Source: Devosia sp. Root685 (lineage in GTDB: Bacteria > Pseudomonadota > Alphaproteobacteria > Rhizobiales > Devosiaceae). From it: DNA of 64,000 nt. The DNA lies in NCBI RefSeq assembly GCF_001427875.1, contig NZ_LMHK01000001.1:1464892-1528891 (forward strand), written 5' to 3'. This document shows, piece after piece, positions 17,108 through 26,870 of the stretch; position 1 is the stretch's first letter; the number at the start of each line of letters is the position of its first letter. A program made the position numbers and the translations under genes. The notes under the pieces were generated by a model. It saw only the letters and a list, made by a program, of their open reading frames with translations. It was not told the origin of the DNA and searched no databases.

Positions 17108-18166
17108 TCAGCGCAGGCGCTTGCCGTCCTGCCCGAAGACGAGGAGCGAGGCGGGGTTGAACCTTGCCTGGTAGCGTTCGCCGGTTTTGAGGGTGCGGTT
17201 GTTGTCGGTGGCGAGCGTGAGAAGGCTGGAGCCGGCGCCGCGGGCATAGGCGTAGGTTTCGCCGCCGAGGTGTTCGATGATTTCGACTGTGGTTTCGAGG
17301 GCGGCGGAGCCGGTGGGATCGAAATGCTCGGGGCGAATGCCGACGGTGACCGCAGTGCCGGCGGGCACGGCGACGGGCGAGGGAACGAGCTGCTCGGGGA
17401 AATCGGCAAGACGAATGCCGCCGGCTTCGGCGGTGCCGGCGAGGAGGTTCATTTTGGGCGAGCCGATGAAGCCGGCGACGAAGAGATTGTCCGGGTCATC
17501 ATAGAGGTCCAACGGCGAGCCGGCCTGTTCGATGACGCCATCGCGCAGCACCACGATCTTGTCGGCGAGGGTCATGGCTTCGACCTGATCGTGGGTGACG
17601 TAGATGATGGTGGTGTTGAGCTCCTTATGGAGCCGCGCGATTTCGATGCGCATATGGACGCGGAGTTCCGCGTCGAGGTTGGACAGCGGTTCGTCAAAGA
17701 GGAACACATCGGGGTGGCGGACAATGGCCCGACCGATGGCGACACGCTGGCGCTGGCCGCCGGAGAGTTGGCCGGGCTTGCGGTCGAGCAAGGCGCCGAG
17801 TTCGAGAATGCGAGCGGCTTCGGCGACGCGCGTGGCGATTTCTTCCTTGGGCGCACCGGCAAAGCGCAGCGCAAAGCCCATGTTTTCGCGGACGGTCATA
17901 TGCGGGTAGAGCGCGTAGGACTGGAAGACCATGGCGATGCCGCGCTGGGCGGGATCGACATCGTTCATGCGTTTGTCGCCGATGAAGAGATCACCCGAGG
18001 AAATCTGTTCGAGCCCGGCAATCATGCGCAGAAGAGTGGACTTGCCGCAGCCCGAGGGGCCGACAAAGACCACGAACTGCTTATCTTCGATGTCGAGATC
18101 GACACCCTTGATCACGTGCACCGAGCCGAAGGACTTCTTCACATTGCGTAGTTTCAAGCCGGACAT
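17108..18166 (-). CDS. UgpC/MsmX-type sugar ABC transporter ATP-binding protein
   Basis: 352 residues. Walker [10 protein letters not shown] (36-44), Q-loop [13 protein letters not shown], signature LSGGQRQR (134-141), Walker [12 protein letters not shown] and the H-loop YVTHDQ are all intact. A carboxyl TOBE/OB domain with VGIRPEHF is typical of CUT1 ATPases of the MalK family. It is the last gene of the GH2 sugar operon, 12 bp past the glycosidase stop, and should energise the adjacent MalF/MalG-like permeases. Confidence 0.92.
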   Translation of the reverse strand: MSGLKLRNVKKSFGSVHVIKGVDLDIEDKQFVVFVGPSGCGKSTLLRMIAGLEQISSGDLFIGDKRMNDVDPAQRGIAMVFQSYALYPHMTVRENMGFALRFAGAPKEEIATRVAEAARILELGALLDRKPGQLSGGQRQRVAIGRAIVRHPDVFLFDEPLSNLDAELRVHMRIEIARLHKELNTTIIYVTHDQVEAMTLADKIVVLRDGVIEQAGSPLDLYDDPDNLFVAGFIGSPKMNLLAGTAEAGGIRLADFPEQLVPSPVAVPAGTAVTVGIRPEHFDPTGSAALETTVEIIEHLGGETYAYARGAGSSLLTLATDNNRTLKTGERYQARFNPASLLVFGQDGKRLR

Positions 18167-18178
18167 GCTGACTGTTCC

Positions 18179-20380
18179 TCAGAGCGCGGTGAGAGTGGTG
18201 ACGGTGCGGCCAAGCCGCTCATTGGTGACGGTGACAGTGATCGGGCCTTTGCCGGTGGTGCGCAGCCAGAAGCCGGTGGCGCCACCGCGCAGCGGCACGA
18301 GGCCGGGACCGAGGCGCTCGGCGGCGCCCGAGACTTCGATGGAGACCGGCTCGGGGAAGAAGGGCAGCTTCTTGCCCGACTGATCGAGCGCCCGGACCAT
18401 GACGCGAACGGTATCGGCTTCGCCCGAGAGTTCGGTGTGATCGGGGGTGACCTGAAGTTCGGTGGCGATGGGGTCGGAGATGAACTTTACGGTTTTGACG
18501 ACCGCGCCCTTCACATAGCCGGTAATCGTGGCGTCTTCCCAGGACATGCCCCAGAGGCCGAGTTCTTCATCGGTCAGGTCTTCGCGCTTGATGATGACCG
18601 GGGCGTGGGGGAGATGGGGATAGGCGTCGCGATCGGGGCGGAAACGCTTGGGGGCGTTCTGGCCATAGGCCAGTTCGACCTCGTCGCAATTGGTGAGGAT
18701 AATGAGCGGCAGGACGCCGCCGATATTGCGCTCGCCGCGGGCCCAGAAGGTGACGGGTTTCAGGATGACTTCATCCTCGGGCTCGCACTGGCTGGCATAG
18801 GCGAAGGCGGCGAATTTGGGCTCGCGGAACATGTCCATGACGCCGTGGTGGCAGAGGCGGTCGCCAGAGCCAAAGTCCTTGTGGGTATTGTAGTCGAAGG
18901 CGCACCAGCCGATGCAGCCGGCGATCTGCGGATCGCCATAGGCGGCGTTCATCACGTCGAGATGGCGACGAACGTGCTCGGCCTGGCGCTGTTCCTGATC
19001 ATAGATCTTGGTGGGGTACATGTGCCCACCATATTCGGTGATCATATAGGGCACGACGCGATCAAGGCCCGTCACTTCCTGCTGCGGGCGGAGCGGCGTG
19101 CGCGGGCGATTGCCGCCCCATTCCTCGTTGCCGAGGATGAAGTCGTTCATGGTGTAAACGTCTTCGAGCAGCTCGCTATCGGTGATGTAGCGGACGCCGC
19201 CGGTCTGGCGGGTGGGGTCGAGTTCGCGGGCGAGCTTGTTGGTGCGCAGGTAGAAATCGTGGTCGTCCTGGCTTTCGTTGATGCGGACGCCCCAGATGAC
19301 GATGGAGGGGTGGTTCCAGTCGCGGGTGATCATGCGGCGGACGTTTTCGACGGATTCGTCCTTCCACGCGGCGGGACCGATATGCTGCCAGCCAGGGATT
19401 TCTTCGAACACGAGCAGGCCGAGTTCGTCGCAGCGGTCGAGGAAATAGTGGCTCTGGGGATAGTGCGAGGTGCGCACCATGTTGAGCTTGAGCTGGTGTT
19501 TCAGGATTTCGGCATCCTGCACCTGGGCGGATTTTCCGAGGGCGTAGCCGACATAGGGGAAGGACTGGTGGCGGTTAAGACCACGGAGTTTGAGCAATTT
19601 GCCGTTGAGCTTGAAGCCATCGGCGGTGAATTCGGCGCTGCGGAAGCCAAAGCGGAAGCTTGCAGTGTCCTGACCGGCTGATGTGTCGATGGTGACGTCG
19701 AGCGTATAGAGCGCGGGGGTTTTGAGGTCCCAGAGGGTGATGCCAGTGAGATTGTCGAAGGCAATGTCCACCGAGGCCCCTGATATGGCGGCGTCGGTGG
19801 TGGCGATCACCTTGCCCGAAGCGTCCTTAAGGGTCGCGATCAGCGTGCCGGAGAGCGGCTGGTTTTGCGGATTGCTGAGATCGATGCGGGCGCGGACGGA
19901 CTTTTTGTCGGCGAGGACATTGGGCGTCTCGATCTTGCCGTTGCCGACGAAAATGCTGGAGGTGACGCGCAGCCAGGCTTCGCGATAGAGGCCGGCATAG
20001 GTGAGATAATCGATCTGGCCGCCGAAGGGCGGGATGGCGGGGTTTTCGCTGCCGTCGATGATGACTTTGAGGACGTTTTCGCCTTGCTTGAGGAGACCCG
20101 TCAGGCGGCCTTCGAAGGGAGTGTAGCCATCCTTATGGGCGGCGATTTCCTCGCCGTTGAGATAGACGCGGGAATTGGCCATGGCGCCGTCGAAGACAAC
20201 GGAGACCTCCCTGCCCTGCCAGCTTGGATCGGCGTTAAAGCGCTTTTCGTAGGTGAATTCGCGCTGATAGGCCTTTTCGTCGAAATAGGAGAAGGGCAGC
20301 TCCACCGCATTGTGGGGCAGACGAACGCTGTCCTTGCCTTCGAAGAGCCAGTCGGAATTGAAATCGATCAGAGGGCGCAT
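18179..20380 (-). CDS. Glycoside hydrolase family 2 protein
   Basis: 733 residues. A sugar-binding jelly roll (GMANSRVYLNGEEI-like region 66-79) and an immunoglobulin-like domain precede the TIM barrel. The acid/base candidate is Glu369 in WGVRINES, and the nucleophile candidate is Glu449 in MITEYGG. The motif before the acid/base differs from the common WSLGNE. No signal peptide is present, so it acts on imported oligosaccharides in the cytoplasm. Linkage specificity (beta-galactoside, glucuronide or mannoside) cannot be read from sequence. Encoded between permease and ATPase genes of one CUT1 operon, 8 bp after the MalG-like gene. Confidence 0.88.
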   Translation of the reverse strand: MRPLIDFNSDWLFEGKDSVRLPHNAVELPFSYFDEKAYQREFTYEKRFNADPSWQGREVSVVFDGAMANSRVYLNGEEIAAHKDGYTPFEGRLTGLLKQGENVLKVIIDGSENPAIPPFGGQIDYLTYAGLYREAWLRVTSSIFVGNGKIETPNVLADKKSVRARIDLSNPQNQPLSGTLIATLKDASGKVIATTDAAISGASVDIAFDNLTGITLWDLKTPALYTLDVTIDTSAGQDTASFRFGFRSAEFTADGFKLNGKLLKLRGLNRHQSFPYVGYALGKSAQVQDAEILKHQLKLNMVRTSHYPQSHYFLDRCDELGLLVFEEIPGWQHIGPAAWKDESVENVRRMITRDWNHPSIVIWGVRINESQDDHDFYLRTNKLARELDPTRQTGGVRYITDSELLEDVYTMNDFILGNEEWGGNRPRTPLRPQQEVTGLDRVVPYMITEYGGHMYPTKIYDQEQRQAEHVRRHLDVMNAAYGDPQIAGCIGWCAFDYNTHKDFGSGDRLCHHGVMDMFREPKFAAFAYASQCEPEDEVILKPVTFWARGERNIGGVLPLIILTNCDEVELAYGQNAPKRFRPDRDAYPHLPHAPVIIKREDLTDEELGLWGMSWEDATITGYVKGAVVKTVKFISDPIATELQVTPDHTELSGEADTVRVMVRALDQSGKKLPFFPEPVSIEVSGAAERLGPGLVPLRGGATGFWLRTTGKGPITVTVTNERLGRTVTTLTAL

Positions 20381-20388
20381 AATGGGTT

Positions 20389-21201
20389 CTACTTAACGGC
20401 GCCCAGCATGCCTTCGACGAAGCGGCGCTGGAGCAGGAAGAAAATGAGAATAGTGGGCAGCGTGGCGAGGACCGTGCCGAAGAGGATGAGACCGTAATCG
20501 GGGGTGTATGCTGCGGTCAGACCCGAAAGGATCAGCGTGATGGTCTTGTTCTCGGCGGTCTGTAGGACCACCAGCGGCCAGAGATAATTGTTCCAGTTAG
20601 CCATGAAGACGATGATCGTTGCCGCGGCATAGGTCGAGCGCATGACCGGCAGATAGACGAAGAGGAAGATCTGCCATTCCTTGAGGCCATCGATCTTGGC
20701 GGCGTCGCGCAGCTCGGTGGGGAAGGCCTTGGTGGTCTGGCGGAAATAGAAAATGATGAAGATCGAGGCGACCGTTGGCAGGATGACGGCCGCGAAGGTG
20801 TTGACGAGCTTGGCCTGGCTGAACATCACAAAGAGCGGCACCATCATGGCCGCGAAGGGCACGGACAGCAGCAGCAGCAGGAAGCCGAAAATGCGCTCGC
20901 GGACGCGCGAGCGGAACATTTCGAAGCCGTAGCCGGCCAGCGAGGAAATCGCCAGCGTCAGCACGGTGGCGACCACGGCGATGACGCCCGAATTCCAGAA
21001 AATGCGCACGGCATCGACTTGGGTGAAAAAGGCCGTGGCATTGGTGAGAAGCGCCGAGCCGAGCGAGGTCTTGCCGCGGATGATGTCCGCAGAGGTGTTA
21101 CTGGCACCGACCACCATCCAGTAAAACGGAAAGATCGAGACGAAGGCGGCGATGGAGAGCAGCAGATAGACAATGCCGCGGCGAACCAGAGCGAGGGTCA
21201 T
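20389..21201 (-). CDS. Sugar ABC transporter permease, MalG-like
   Basis: 270 residues with about six membrane spans. An amino-terminal span (IVYLLLSIAAFVSIFPFYWMVVGA) and the EAA loop ELRDAAKIDGLKEWQIFLFVYLPVMR are typical of CUT1 MalG subunits. Its ATG overlaps the stop of the MalF-like gene by 4 bp, and it pairs with that protein. Confidence 0.9.
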   Translation of the reverse strand: MTLALVRRGIVYLLLSIAAFVSIFPFYWMVVGASNTSADIIRGKTSLGSALLTNATAFFTQVDAVRIFWNSGVIAVVATVLTLAISSLAGYGFEMFRSRVRERIFGFLLLLLSVPFAAMMVPLFVMFSQAKLVNTFAAVILPTVASIFIIFYFRQTTKAFPTELRDAAKIDGLKEWQIFLFVYLPVMRSTYAAATIIVFMANWNNYLWPLVVLQTAENKTITLILSGLTAAYTPDYGLILFGTVLATLPTILIFFLLQRRFVEGMLGAVK

Positions 21202-22091
21202 GAGGGCTTCCGATCGCGGGCGACGAGGAACTGCAGGAAGCTCAGGATGCCGACCAGCACCACGATCACCCAGGACACGGTTGCCGAATAGCCGAAGCTG
21301 GGCATGAACTTGAAGGTGAGGTTGTAAATGTAGAGCGAGAGGGTCAGCGTCGAATCCGAGGGGCCACCGGTGCCGGCGGTCAGGTTGGCCACTTCATCGA
21401 AGAGTTGCAGCGTGCCGATGGTTGAAATCACGGTGGTGAAAAGGATCACCGGCTTGAGCATGGGGATGGTGATGTACCAGAACCGGGCCCAGGCGGGGAC
21501 GCCATCGATACGCGCCGCCTCGTAGATCGAGCGGTCGATATTTTGCAGGGCCGCCAGATAGAAGATCATATTGTACCCGGTCCAGCGCCAGGTGATCGCC
21601 ATGATGATCAGGACCTTGGCCCAGAAGGGGTCGCCAAGCCAGGAAATGGGGCCGCCGATGATGTGGAGCGCCATCAGGGTCTGATTGACCACGCCATCGA
21701 TGGCGAACATCGACTTGAAGACGGTGGAATAGGCAATGAGCGAGGTGGCGCAGGGCAGGAAAATGGCGGTGCGGAAAAAGCCGCGGAATTTCAATGTGGC
21801 GTCGTTGAGGGCGACTGCGAAAAGCAGCGCCAGCACGATCATGATCGGCACCTGGAAGATGAAGAAGGTGAAGGTGTTGCCGAGCGCGCGGAGGAAGACC
21901 GGGTCCTTGGTGAGCCGCACGATATTGGCAAAGCCGCCAAAGCTGAGGTTCATGCCCTTGCCGACCTGAAAGCTCATCCAGAGCGACCAGACGATCGGGT
22001 AGATCATGAACAATCCCAGAAGGATCAGGGCGGGGGCGATGAAAGCCCAACCCGTAATATGCTCCCTGCGAGCCAGTCGCGCCTGTGCCAT
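21198..22091 (-). CDS. Sugar ABC transporter permease, MalF-like
   Basis: 297 residues. The opening FIAPALILLGLFMIYPIVWSLWMSF and the EAA loop YEAARIDGVPAWARFWYITIPMLKPVI are typical of CUT1 MalF subunits. Preceded by a 104-bp gap holding a GC-rich hairpin after the binding-protein gene. Confidence 0.9.
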   Translation of the reverse strand: MAQARLARREHITGWAFIAPALILLGLFMIYPIVWSLWMSFQVGKGMNLSFGGFANIVRLTKDPVFLRALGNTFTFFIFQVPIMIVLALLFAVALNDATLKFRGFFRTAIFLPCATSLIAYSTVFKSMFAIDGVVNQTLMALHIIGGPISWLGDPFWAKVLIIMAITWRWTGYNMIFYLAALQNIDRSIYEAARIDGVPAWARFWYITIPMLKPVILFTTVISTIGTLQLFDEVANLTAGTGGPSDSTLTLSLYIYNLTFKFMPSFGYSATVSWVIVVLVGILSFLQFLVARDRKPS

Positions 22092-22164
22092 TCACCTCTC
22101 CCCGGTGCCGTCGCGTCAATAGTGCAGACATGCCCCGGTGCCAGAGACCGGCGCCGGAGCGGAA

Positions 22165-22184
22165 AGGCGGGCCGGAGCCCGCCT
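22165..22184 (-). terminator. Intra-operon hairpin between binding-protein and permease genes
   Basis: Arms GGCGGGC / GCCCGCC (extended by one A-T pair) around a 4-nt loop, 11 bp after the binding-protein stop. The short TTTCC run suggests partial termination or mRNA stabilisation, a common way to make more binding protein than permease. Confidence 0.5.
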
Positions 22185-22195
22185 CTCCCTATGCA

Positions 22196-23476
22196 TTACT
22201 GCATCTGCTGGGTGGCCTGATCGTTGATCGCCTGGAGGGCCGCGTCAATGTCGCCACCCTGGATGATCGTGGGGAGCTGGGCCTGCACGGCGGAATCGAC
22301 TTCGGCGGTGAAGGTGCCGTAATCGACGCTTGGGATCTGGCCGAGCCAGGTGGAGAAATTCTGCCACACCGGAGCGCCGCCGAAGAACTCGTCGGAGGCC
22401 TTGTAGGCATCGCCTTCACGGGCAGAGAGGAGCGAGCCGACGGCACCGCGCTTGATCAGGATGTCCTGGTAGAAATCCTTGTCGCCAGCCCAAACGGTCT
22501 TGAAGAAGTCGATGGCTTCTTCCTTGTTGTCCGAGGAGGACAGGAGGAACCAGCTGGAACCGCCCTGGTTGGAGGCGTTGACCGAGCCTTCCATATCGAG
22601 GCGCGGAATGGGGGCGACGCCCCACTTGCCGGACTGATCGGCATTGGCCTTGATGGTGGCGGTGATCCAGACGCCGACAGGAACCACGGCAACTTCGCCG
22701 CCAGTGAACGCGCCGGTATATTCGGCCCAGCCGGACACCGGCTTGACGAGGTCAGCCTGGTAGAATTTGGCGTAGGTTTCGAGCGCCTTCTTGAGGGCGG
22801 CGTTGTCGGTGATATGGAGGCTGCCGTCGGCGTTGAAGTACCAGTCGCCGGCAGACTGCATCATCATGCGGATGACGCCGGTATCGTTGAGGTCGAGATC
22901 GAGCAACTGCTTGCCGGTCTTGGCCTTCACTTCGGTACCGATCTCGACGAGACGGTCCCAGGTGATGTTTTCGAGATCGGCGGCCTTGAAGCCGGCCTCT
23001 TCGAGGTAGTCCGAGCGATAGAAGAGACCGGTCACGCCGGAATCGAAGGGCACGGAGTAGGATTTGCCATCGTGCGTGGCGGCCGCGACCTTGTAGGGCG
23101 CGAAAACCGACATATCGATCGAGTCCGACAGCGGCTCGAAAGCGCCGGGGAAGGACTGGAGATATTTTTGGGCGATATCGTCCTGGATCAGCACGATATC
23201 GGGCAGACCTTCGGTGCTGCCGGCGAGAAGCTGGGTCTGTAGCTTGGCGCGGATATCGTCCTGGCTGGCGGTATCGTCGACGTTGAACGTCGTTTCAGGA
23301 TGCGCGGCGGTGTAAATGGCACCAGCCTCGCGCATGGTGTCGCCGTTGAAGGCCTTATCCCACACCCAGACCGAGATTTCACCTGCAGATGCCGAAGCGG
23401 CGGCAACGCTGAACAGGCTGACGCTGGCGAGCGCCACAGCGGTCGCGCGCTTCCAGCCCATGGACAAACGGGTCAT
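22196..23476 (-). CDS. Sugar ABC transporter substrate-binding protein (family 1)
   Basis: 426 residues with a Sec signal (ATAVALASVSLFSVAAASASA-G). The mature protein shows the extracellular solute-binding family 1 pattern: ISVWVWDKAFNGDTMREAGAI, LPDIVLIQDD, KSYSVPFDSGVTGLFYRSD and late NQGGSSWFLLSSS. First gene of the CUT1 operon after the LacI gene. Sugar identity is unknown; the GH2 partner suggests a beta-linked oligosaccharide. Confidence 0.9.
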   Translation of the reverse strand: MTRLSMGWKRATAVALASVSLFSVAAASASAGEISVWVWDKAFNGDTMREAGAIYTAAHPETTFNVDDTASQDDIRAKLQTQLLAGSTEGLPDIVLIQDDIAQKYLQSFPGAFEPLSDSIDMSVFAPYKVAAATHDGKSYSVPFDSGVTGLFYRSDYLEEAGFKAADLENITWDRLVEIGTEVKAKTGKQLLDLDLNDTGVIRMMMQSAGDWYFNADGSLHITDNAALKKALETYAKFYQADLVKPVSGWAEYTGAFTGGEVAVVPVGVWITATIKANADQSGKWGVAPIPRLDMEGSVNASNQGGSSWFLLSSSDNKEEAIDFFKTVWAGDKDFYQDILIKRGAVGSLLSAREGDAYKASDEFFGGAPVWQNFSTWLGQIPSVDYGTFTAEVDSAVQAQLPTIIQGGDIDAALQAINDQATQQMQ

Positions 23477-23556
23477 TGCAATTCCTCCCTAGCGGGTGTT
23501 TCCTCCACACCCATAGGCAAGACAGTAACCGCATAAATCGCGGTACGCAATAATTT

Positions 23557-23572
23557 CAGTAAATTTTTACTG
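23557..23572. promoter_or_regulatory. Palindrome before the sugar operon, candidate LacI operator
   Basis: Arms CAGTAAA / TTTACTG around TT, lying 80 bp upstream of the binding-protein start and 2 bp past the LacI-family stop. Position and symmetry fit an operator. A weak terminator for the regulator gene is the alternative. Confidence 0.45.
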
Positions 23573-23574
23573 CG

Positions 23575-24558
23575 TTATTTTTCAAGGGGTTGGCGCGTAC
23601 TGCCACGCCAGACCAGCTTGGACGCCAGGGTAATCTGCTTGGCGATTTCCCGGCCACCGACGCGTTCAAGCAGCAATTCCACCGCCCCTTCGCCGATTTC
23701 TTCGGCCGGAAGACGCACCGTGGTGAGCGGCGGATTGAGGAATTGGGCGACCGAAATGTCGTTAAAACTGGCGACCCCGATATCGTTGGGAATGGAGAGG
23801 CCCATTTCGTGAATGGCGCGATAGGCGCCGATGGCCATGGAGTCGTTGAAGGTTATGATGGCGTCGGGCGGGCGTTTTTCGCTGAAAATTTCCTTGGTCA
23901 GGCGATAGCCGCCCTGCTCGGTATTGTCGCCCGAGCGGAACATGCGGTCGTCGAACCAGCCGTTTTTGGTCATCCACTGCACGAAAGCCTGGGCGCGACG
24001 ATCGCCCCAGCCGATATAGGCGATGCGCCGATAGCCGAGATTGGCGAGGGATTGCAGCAGCTTTTCCATCGCGTAGCGGAGGTCGGCCTGCACCGAGTCG
24101 ATCTGATCGTCGGGCGGGGCGTGATCGGCAAAGACCAGCTGGCGCGCATGGCGCTGGAGCCATTCGACCTCGTCTTCGTCGTGCCGGCCGATGGCGATGA
24201 CGCCGGAGGCGCTTTGCAGGAGGCCGGCATCGGGCTTGGCGTCGGTGTGGTAAACTTTTACCGTTTCGATTTTCAGCGCGGCGCAGCGGCTTTCGATGCC
24301 GAGGCGCAGGGCGACGTAATAGGGATCGACCAGTTCCTGCTCGGGGCGCAGGAAATGCACGAGGGCGAGCTTGGTGAGGCCCTGGACATTGGCGCGGTTG
24401 CGATTGCGCGGCGTCGCATAGTTGAGCTTTTCGGCCGTTTCGATGATGGCCTGGCGCTTGCGGTTGGAGATCGACAGCGTGGTGTCGTAATTGAGCACGC
24501 GCGAAACCGTAGCGCTCGAAACGCCCACTGCCGCTGCGATTTCCTTGAGAGTGACCAT
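23575..24558 (-). CDS. LacI-family transcriptional regulator
   Basis: 327 residues. The helix-turn-helix and hinge helix VTLKEIAAAVGVSSATVSRVL open the protein, followed by a sugar-binding periplasmic-type domain ending TTVRLPAEEIGEGAVELLL. It lies directly upstream of, and in the same direction as, the GH2 sugar operon and most likely represses it until its sugar effector binds. Confidence 0.92.
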   Translation of the reverse strand: MVTLKEIAAAVGVSSATVSRVLNYDTTLSISNRKRQAIIETAEKLNYATPRNRNRANVQGLTKLALVHFLRPEQELVDPYYVALRLGIESRCAALKIETVKVYHTDAKPDAGLLQSASGVIAIGRHDEDEVEWLQRHARQLVFADHAPPDDQIDSVQADLRYAMEKLLQSLANLGYRRIAYIGWGDRRAQAFVQWMTKNGWFDDRMFRSGDNTEQGGYRLTKEIFSEKRPPDAIITFNDSMAIGAYRAIHEMGLSIPNDIGVASFNDISVAQFLNPPLTTVRLPAEEIGEGAVELLLERVGGREIAKQITLASKLVWRGSTRQPLEK

Positions 24559-25108
24559 GGGGGCGGAAGCTATATGGGCAAAAGCCCGGCGGTCAACGGG
24601 CTGCGTGCGGGGGAAGGCAAACTACGCCACCGTCATCGCCGGCCCTGCCCCGCCAATCCGCCTCGCCTTTGCATGGATTACGGGCAGGCCCGATCAAGGC
24701 CGCACGATTCTTGTATGGTAGACGAAAAGTCTTAAGTCGCTGATATAAAACATAGAAATCGACAATTCCTGGCGCTTCGCGAAATCGAGTTGACAGAATG
24801 TGTCGCTCGTCTGCACAGTGTCGGCATCTTTGTGGGACCAATCCCCCAGGATCGGCCGGAGACGCGTCATGGGCCCAAGGGCCCAGCCAGGGTATGTGGT
24901 GAAGCGCGCGCTACGCGGTACGTCGTCTGTCTGACCGAACCAAACACGGACAGATGCTCGTATCGGCCTTCTGGATGTCCCATCAGGATCTCAACCGTGC
25001 GGTCGCGGTTGGCGGGACGGTCATTTTCTCCCCCAACCTCCGATCTCATTGCGATCCCGGCATACCGGGACAGTTTGCTGCCTTTGCGCAGTGGGGAGGA
25101 TTGTCGAA
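24559..25108. other. 550-bp intergenic region between divergent sugar operons
   Basis: No reading frame here has convincing codon use or a recognisable product. A TTGACA at 24790 could be a -35 for the plus-strand glycosidase gene, but no good -10 follows. A GGGGAGGA ribosome-binding site precedes the ATG at 25109. Confidence 0.4.
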
Positions 25109-26779
25109 ATGGCCGAAGCGCTTGGCGTAAGCGGGGGAGTGCCGGTGGCGGAAACGCTGCTGGCGCGGCTGCGCGCACCCAAGGTCGTGGCCCCGGCGAC
25201 ATCGGACCATGCGCAATCGGCGCTCGATGAATTTGCCGGCTCAGGCGTCGCGTTCGTTGCCAGTTCATCCGCCATGGAGCAGCGCTTTGGCGATGCGGTG
25301 CGGGAGTTGGTGTCGTGTATCAAGCCGACGGCTGGCGCGGCGCCGATCCTCAATGAGGGTGGCATTTATTATGGCTGCTGGCTCGAAAGCACGGGCACGA
25401 TCAATGCCGAACTGTTGTCGCGGTTTATTCCCAAGGTGGCCGGCGACACCTTTGCAGGCTTTGCGCGGCACCAGCGCGAGGATGGGCTTTTTCCCTATAA
25501 GCTGACGCAGAACGGGCCGGTCTTTTCGCAGATCCAGACGGTGACGCCGCTGGCGCGGTCGGTCTGGAACCATTTTTTGCTCAATGGGCGGGATCGGGAT
25601 TATCTCGCAAAGCTCTATGTGGCGATGGGGCGGAACGATGCTTGGCTGGCGCGTTGGCGCGACACGCGACGGACGGGTGCCGTCGAGGCGTTTTGTGCTT
25701 TCGACACGGGGCACGATCTTTCGGCGCGGTTCTGGCATGTACCGGATTCGCCGGAGGGGAATGACCCCAAGCGGTATCGGACTGACAATCCGGTGCTGCC
25801 GTTCATTGCGCCTGACCTGACGGCCAATGTCGCCTGCCAGCGGGACTATCTGGCGCTGATGGCCGAGGAGTTGGGCGAAGATGGCGGCGCCTGGCGCGCC
25901 AAGGCGGAAGCGAGCCGGACGGCGCTATTTGAGCAATGCTTTGATGCCGAAGATGGATTTTTCTACGATCGGGACCGCAACGACCAGTTCATTCGCGTGC
26001 AATCGGACGTGCTGCTGCGGGTATTGGCCTGCGAGGTTGGCGACGAGTCGTTTTTCGCCGAGGCCCTCAGCCGGTATCTGCTCAATACGCGGAAATTCTT
26101 TGCGAAATATCCGTTCACCTCGATTGCTCTCGACGATCCGCGGTTCGATCCGGCGTTTGACTACAATAGCTGGTGTGGGCCGACGAACTTTTTGACGCTG
26201 ATCCGGGCGGCGCACGCTTTTGAGCATCATGGGCGGCATGTGGAGCTGACCTGGATGATGCAGCCGGTGCTCTCGGCGCTGTTCCGGGGCGAGCGGTTTG
26301 CGCAGACGATCAACCCGTTCAACGGCGCGATGGGTTTTACCGAGGTCTATTCGCCCAGCATCCTGTGTCTGCTTGATTTTATCGAGCGGCTGACGGGGAT
26401 TTTGCCGCGGCCGGAGGGGGTGCTGTGGTTCACCGGGCTCACCCCCTATCAGATCGAGCATCGGGATATCAGCCACGCCACCGCCTATGCGCGGGTGGTG
26501 GATGGGCAGAGGTTTGAGATGGTCAATGACGGCGTGACCCTGCGCGTTTTCCGCGATGGGCAGCCGCTGTTTTCGGCGCCGAAGGGTGTGCGCGTGGTGA
26601 CGGACCGGGCGGGCAAGGTCGAAGCGCTGATCGGGATGAGTGTGCCCACGATTACCGGGGCGCTGGAGATCGACGGGGCGCGGCTCGATTTTTCCATTGG
26701 ACCTAATGAAGTGCTGGCGCTGGAGCACGGCGCCTTCACACGACAAAAACCTTCGCGGCTGACCCACCCCACCTATTGA
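25109..26779 (+). CDS. Six-hairpin glycosidase (MGH1/GH63-like)
   Basis: 556 residues. Alternating helices with FARHQREDGLFPYKLTQ, FDTGHDLSARFW, YNSWCGPTNFLTLIRAAHAFEHHGRH and a late GFTEVYSPSILCLLDF fit the (alpha/alpha)6 clan that includes GH37, GH63 and MGH1-type trimming enzymes. A beta-strand tail follows. No signal peptide is present, so it is cytoplasmic. I chose the ATG after GGGGAGGA because longer frames lack a ribosome site. First gene of the second CUT1 operon. The sugar is unknown, and the GH family call is approximate. Confidence 0.75.
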   Translation: MAEALGVSGGVPVAETLLARLRAPKVVAPATSDHAQSALDEFAGSGVAFVASSSAMEQRFGDAVRELVSCIKPTAGAAPILNEGGIYYGCWLESTGTINAELLSRFIPKVAGDTFAGFARHQREDGLFPYKLTQNGPVFSQIQTVTPLARSVWNHFLLNGRDRDYLAKLYVAMGRNDAWLARWRDTRRTGAVEAFCAFDTGHDLSARFWHVPDSPEGNDPKRYRTDNPVLPFIAPDLTANVACQRDYLALMAEELGEDGGAWRAKAEASRTALFEQCFDAEDGFFYDRDRNDQFIRVQSDVLLRVLACEVGDESFFAEALSRYLLNTRKFFAKYPFTSIALDDPRFDPAFDYNSWCGPTNFLTLIRAAHAFEHHGRHVELTWMMQPVLSALFRGERFAQTINPFNGAMGFTEVYSPSILCLLDFIERLTGILPRPEGVLWFTGLTPYQIEHRDISHATAYARVVDGQRFEMVNDGVTLRVFRDGQPLFSAPKGVRVVTDRAGKVEALIGMSVPTITGALEIDGARLDFSIGPNEVLALEHGAFTRQKPSRLTHPTY

Positions 26780-26870
26780 TTGGAGGCAATTGGCGGGGAT
26801 TGGCTTCGAGGATGCAGAAACAAAAAATGCATTCAGTTCTGACGTACGTCGCTCATACCGGGAGGAAACC

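Noticed and set aside
18437..19681. A 414-codon plus-strand frame in the GH2 gene
   Set aside because: Antisense shadow; GH2 catalytic motifs are on the minus strand.
24790..25230. Small reading frames in the 550-bp gap before the six-hairpin glycosidase gene
   Set aside because: No ribosome site, odd composition and no recognisable product.
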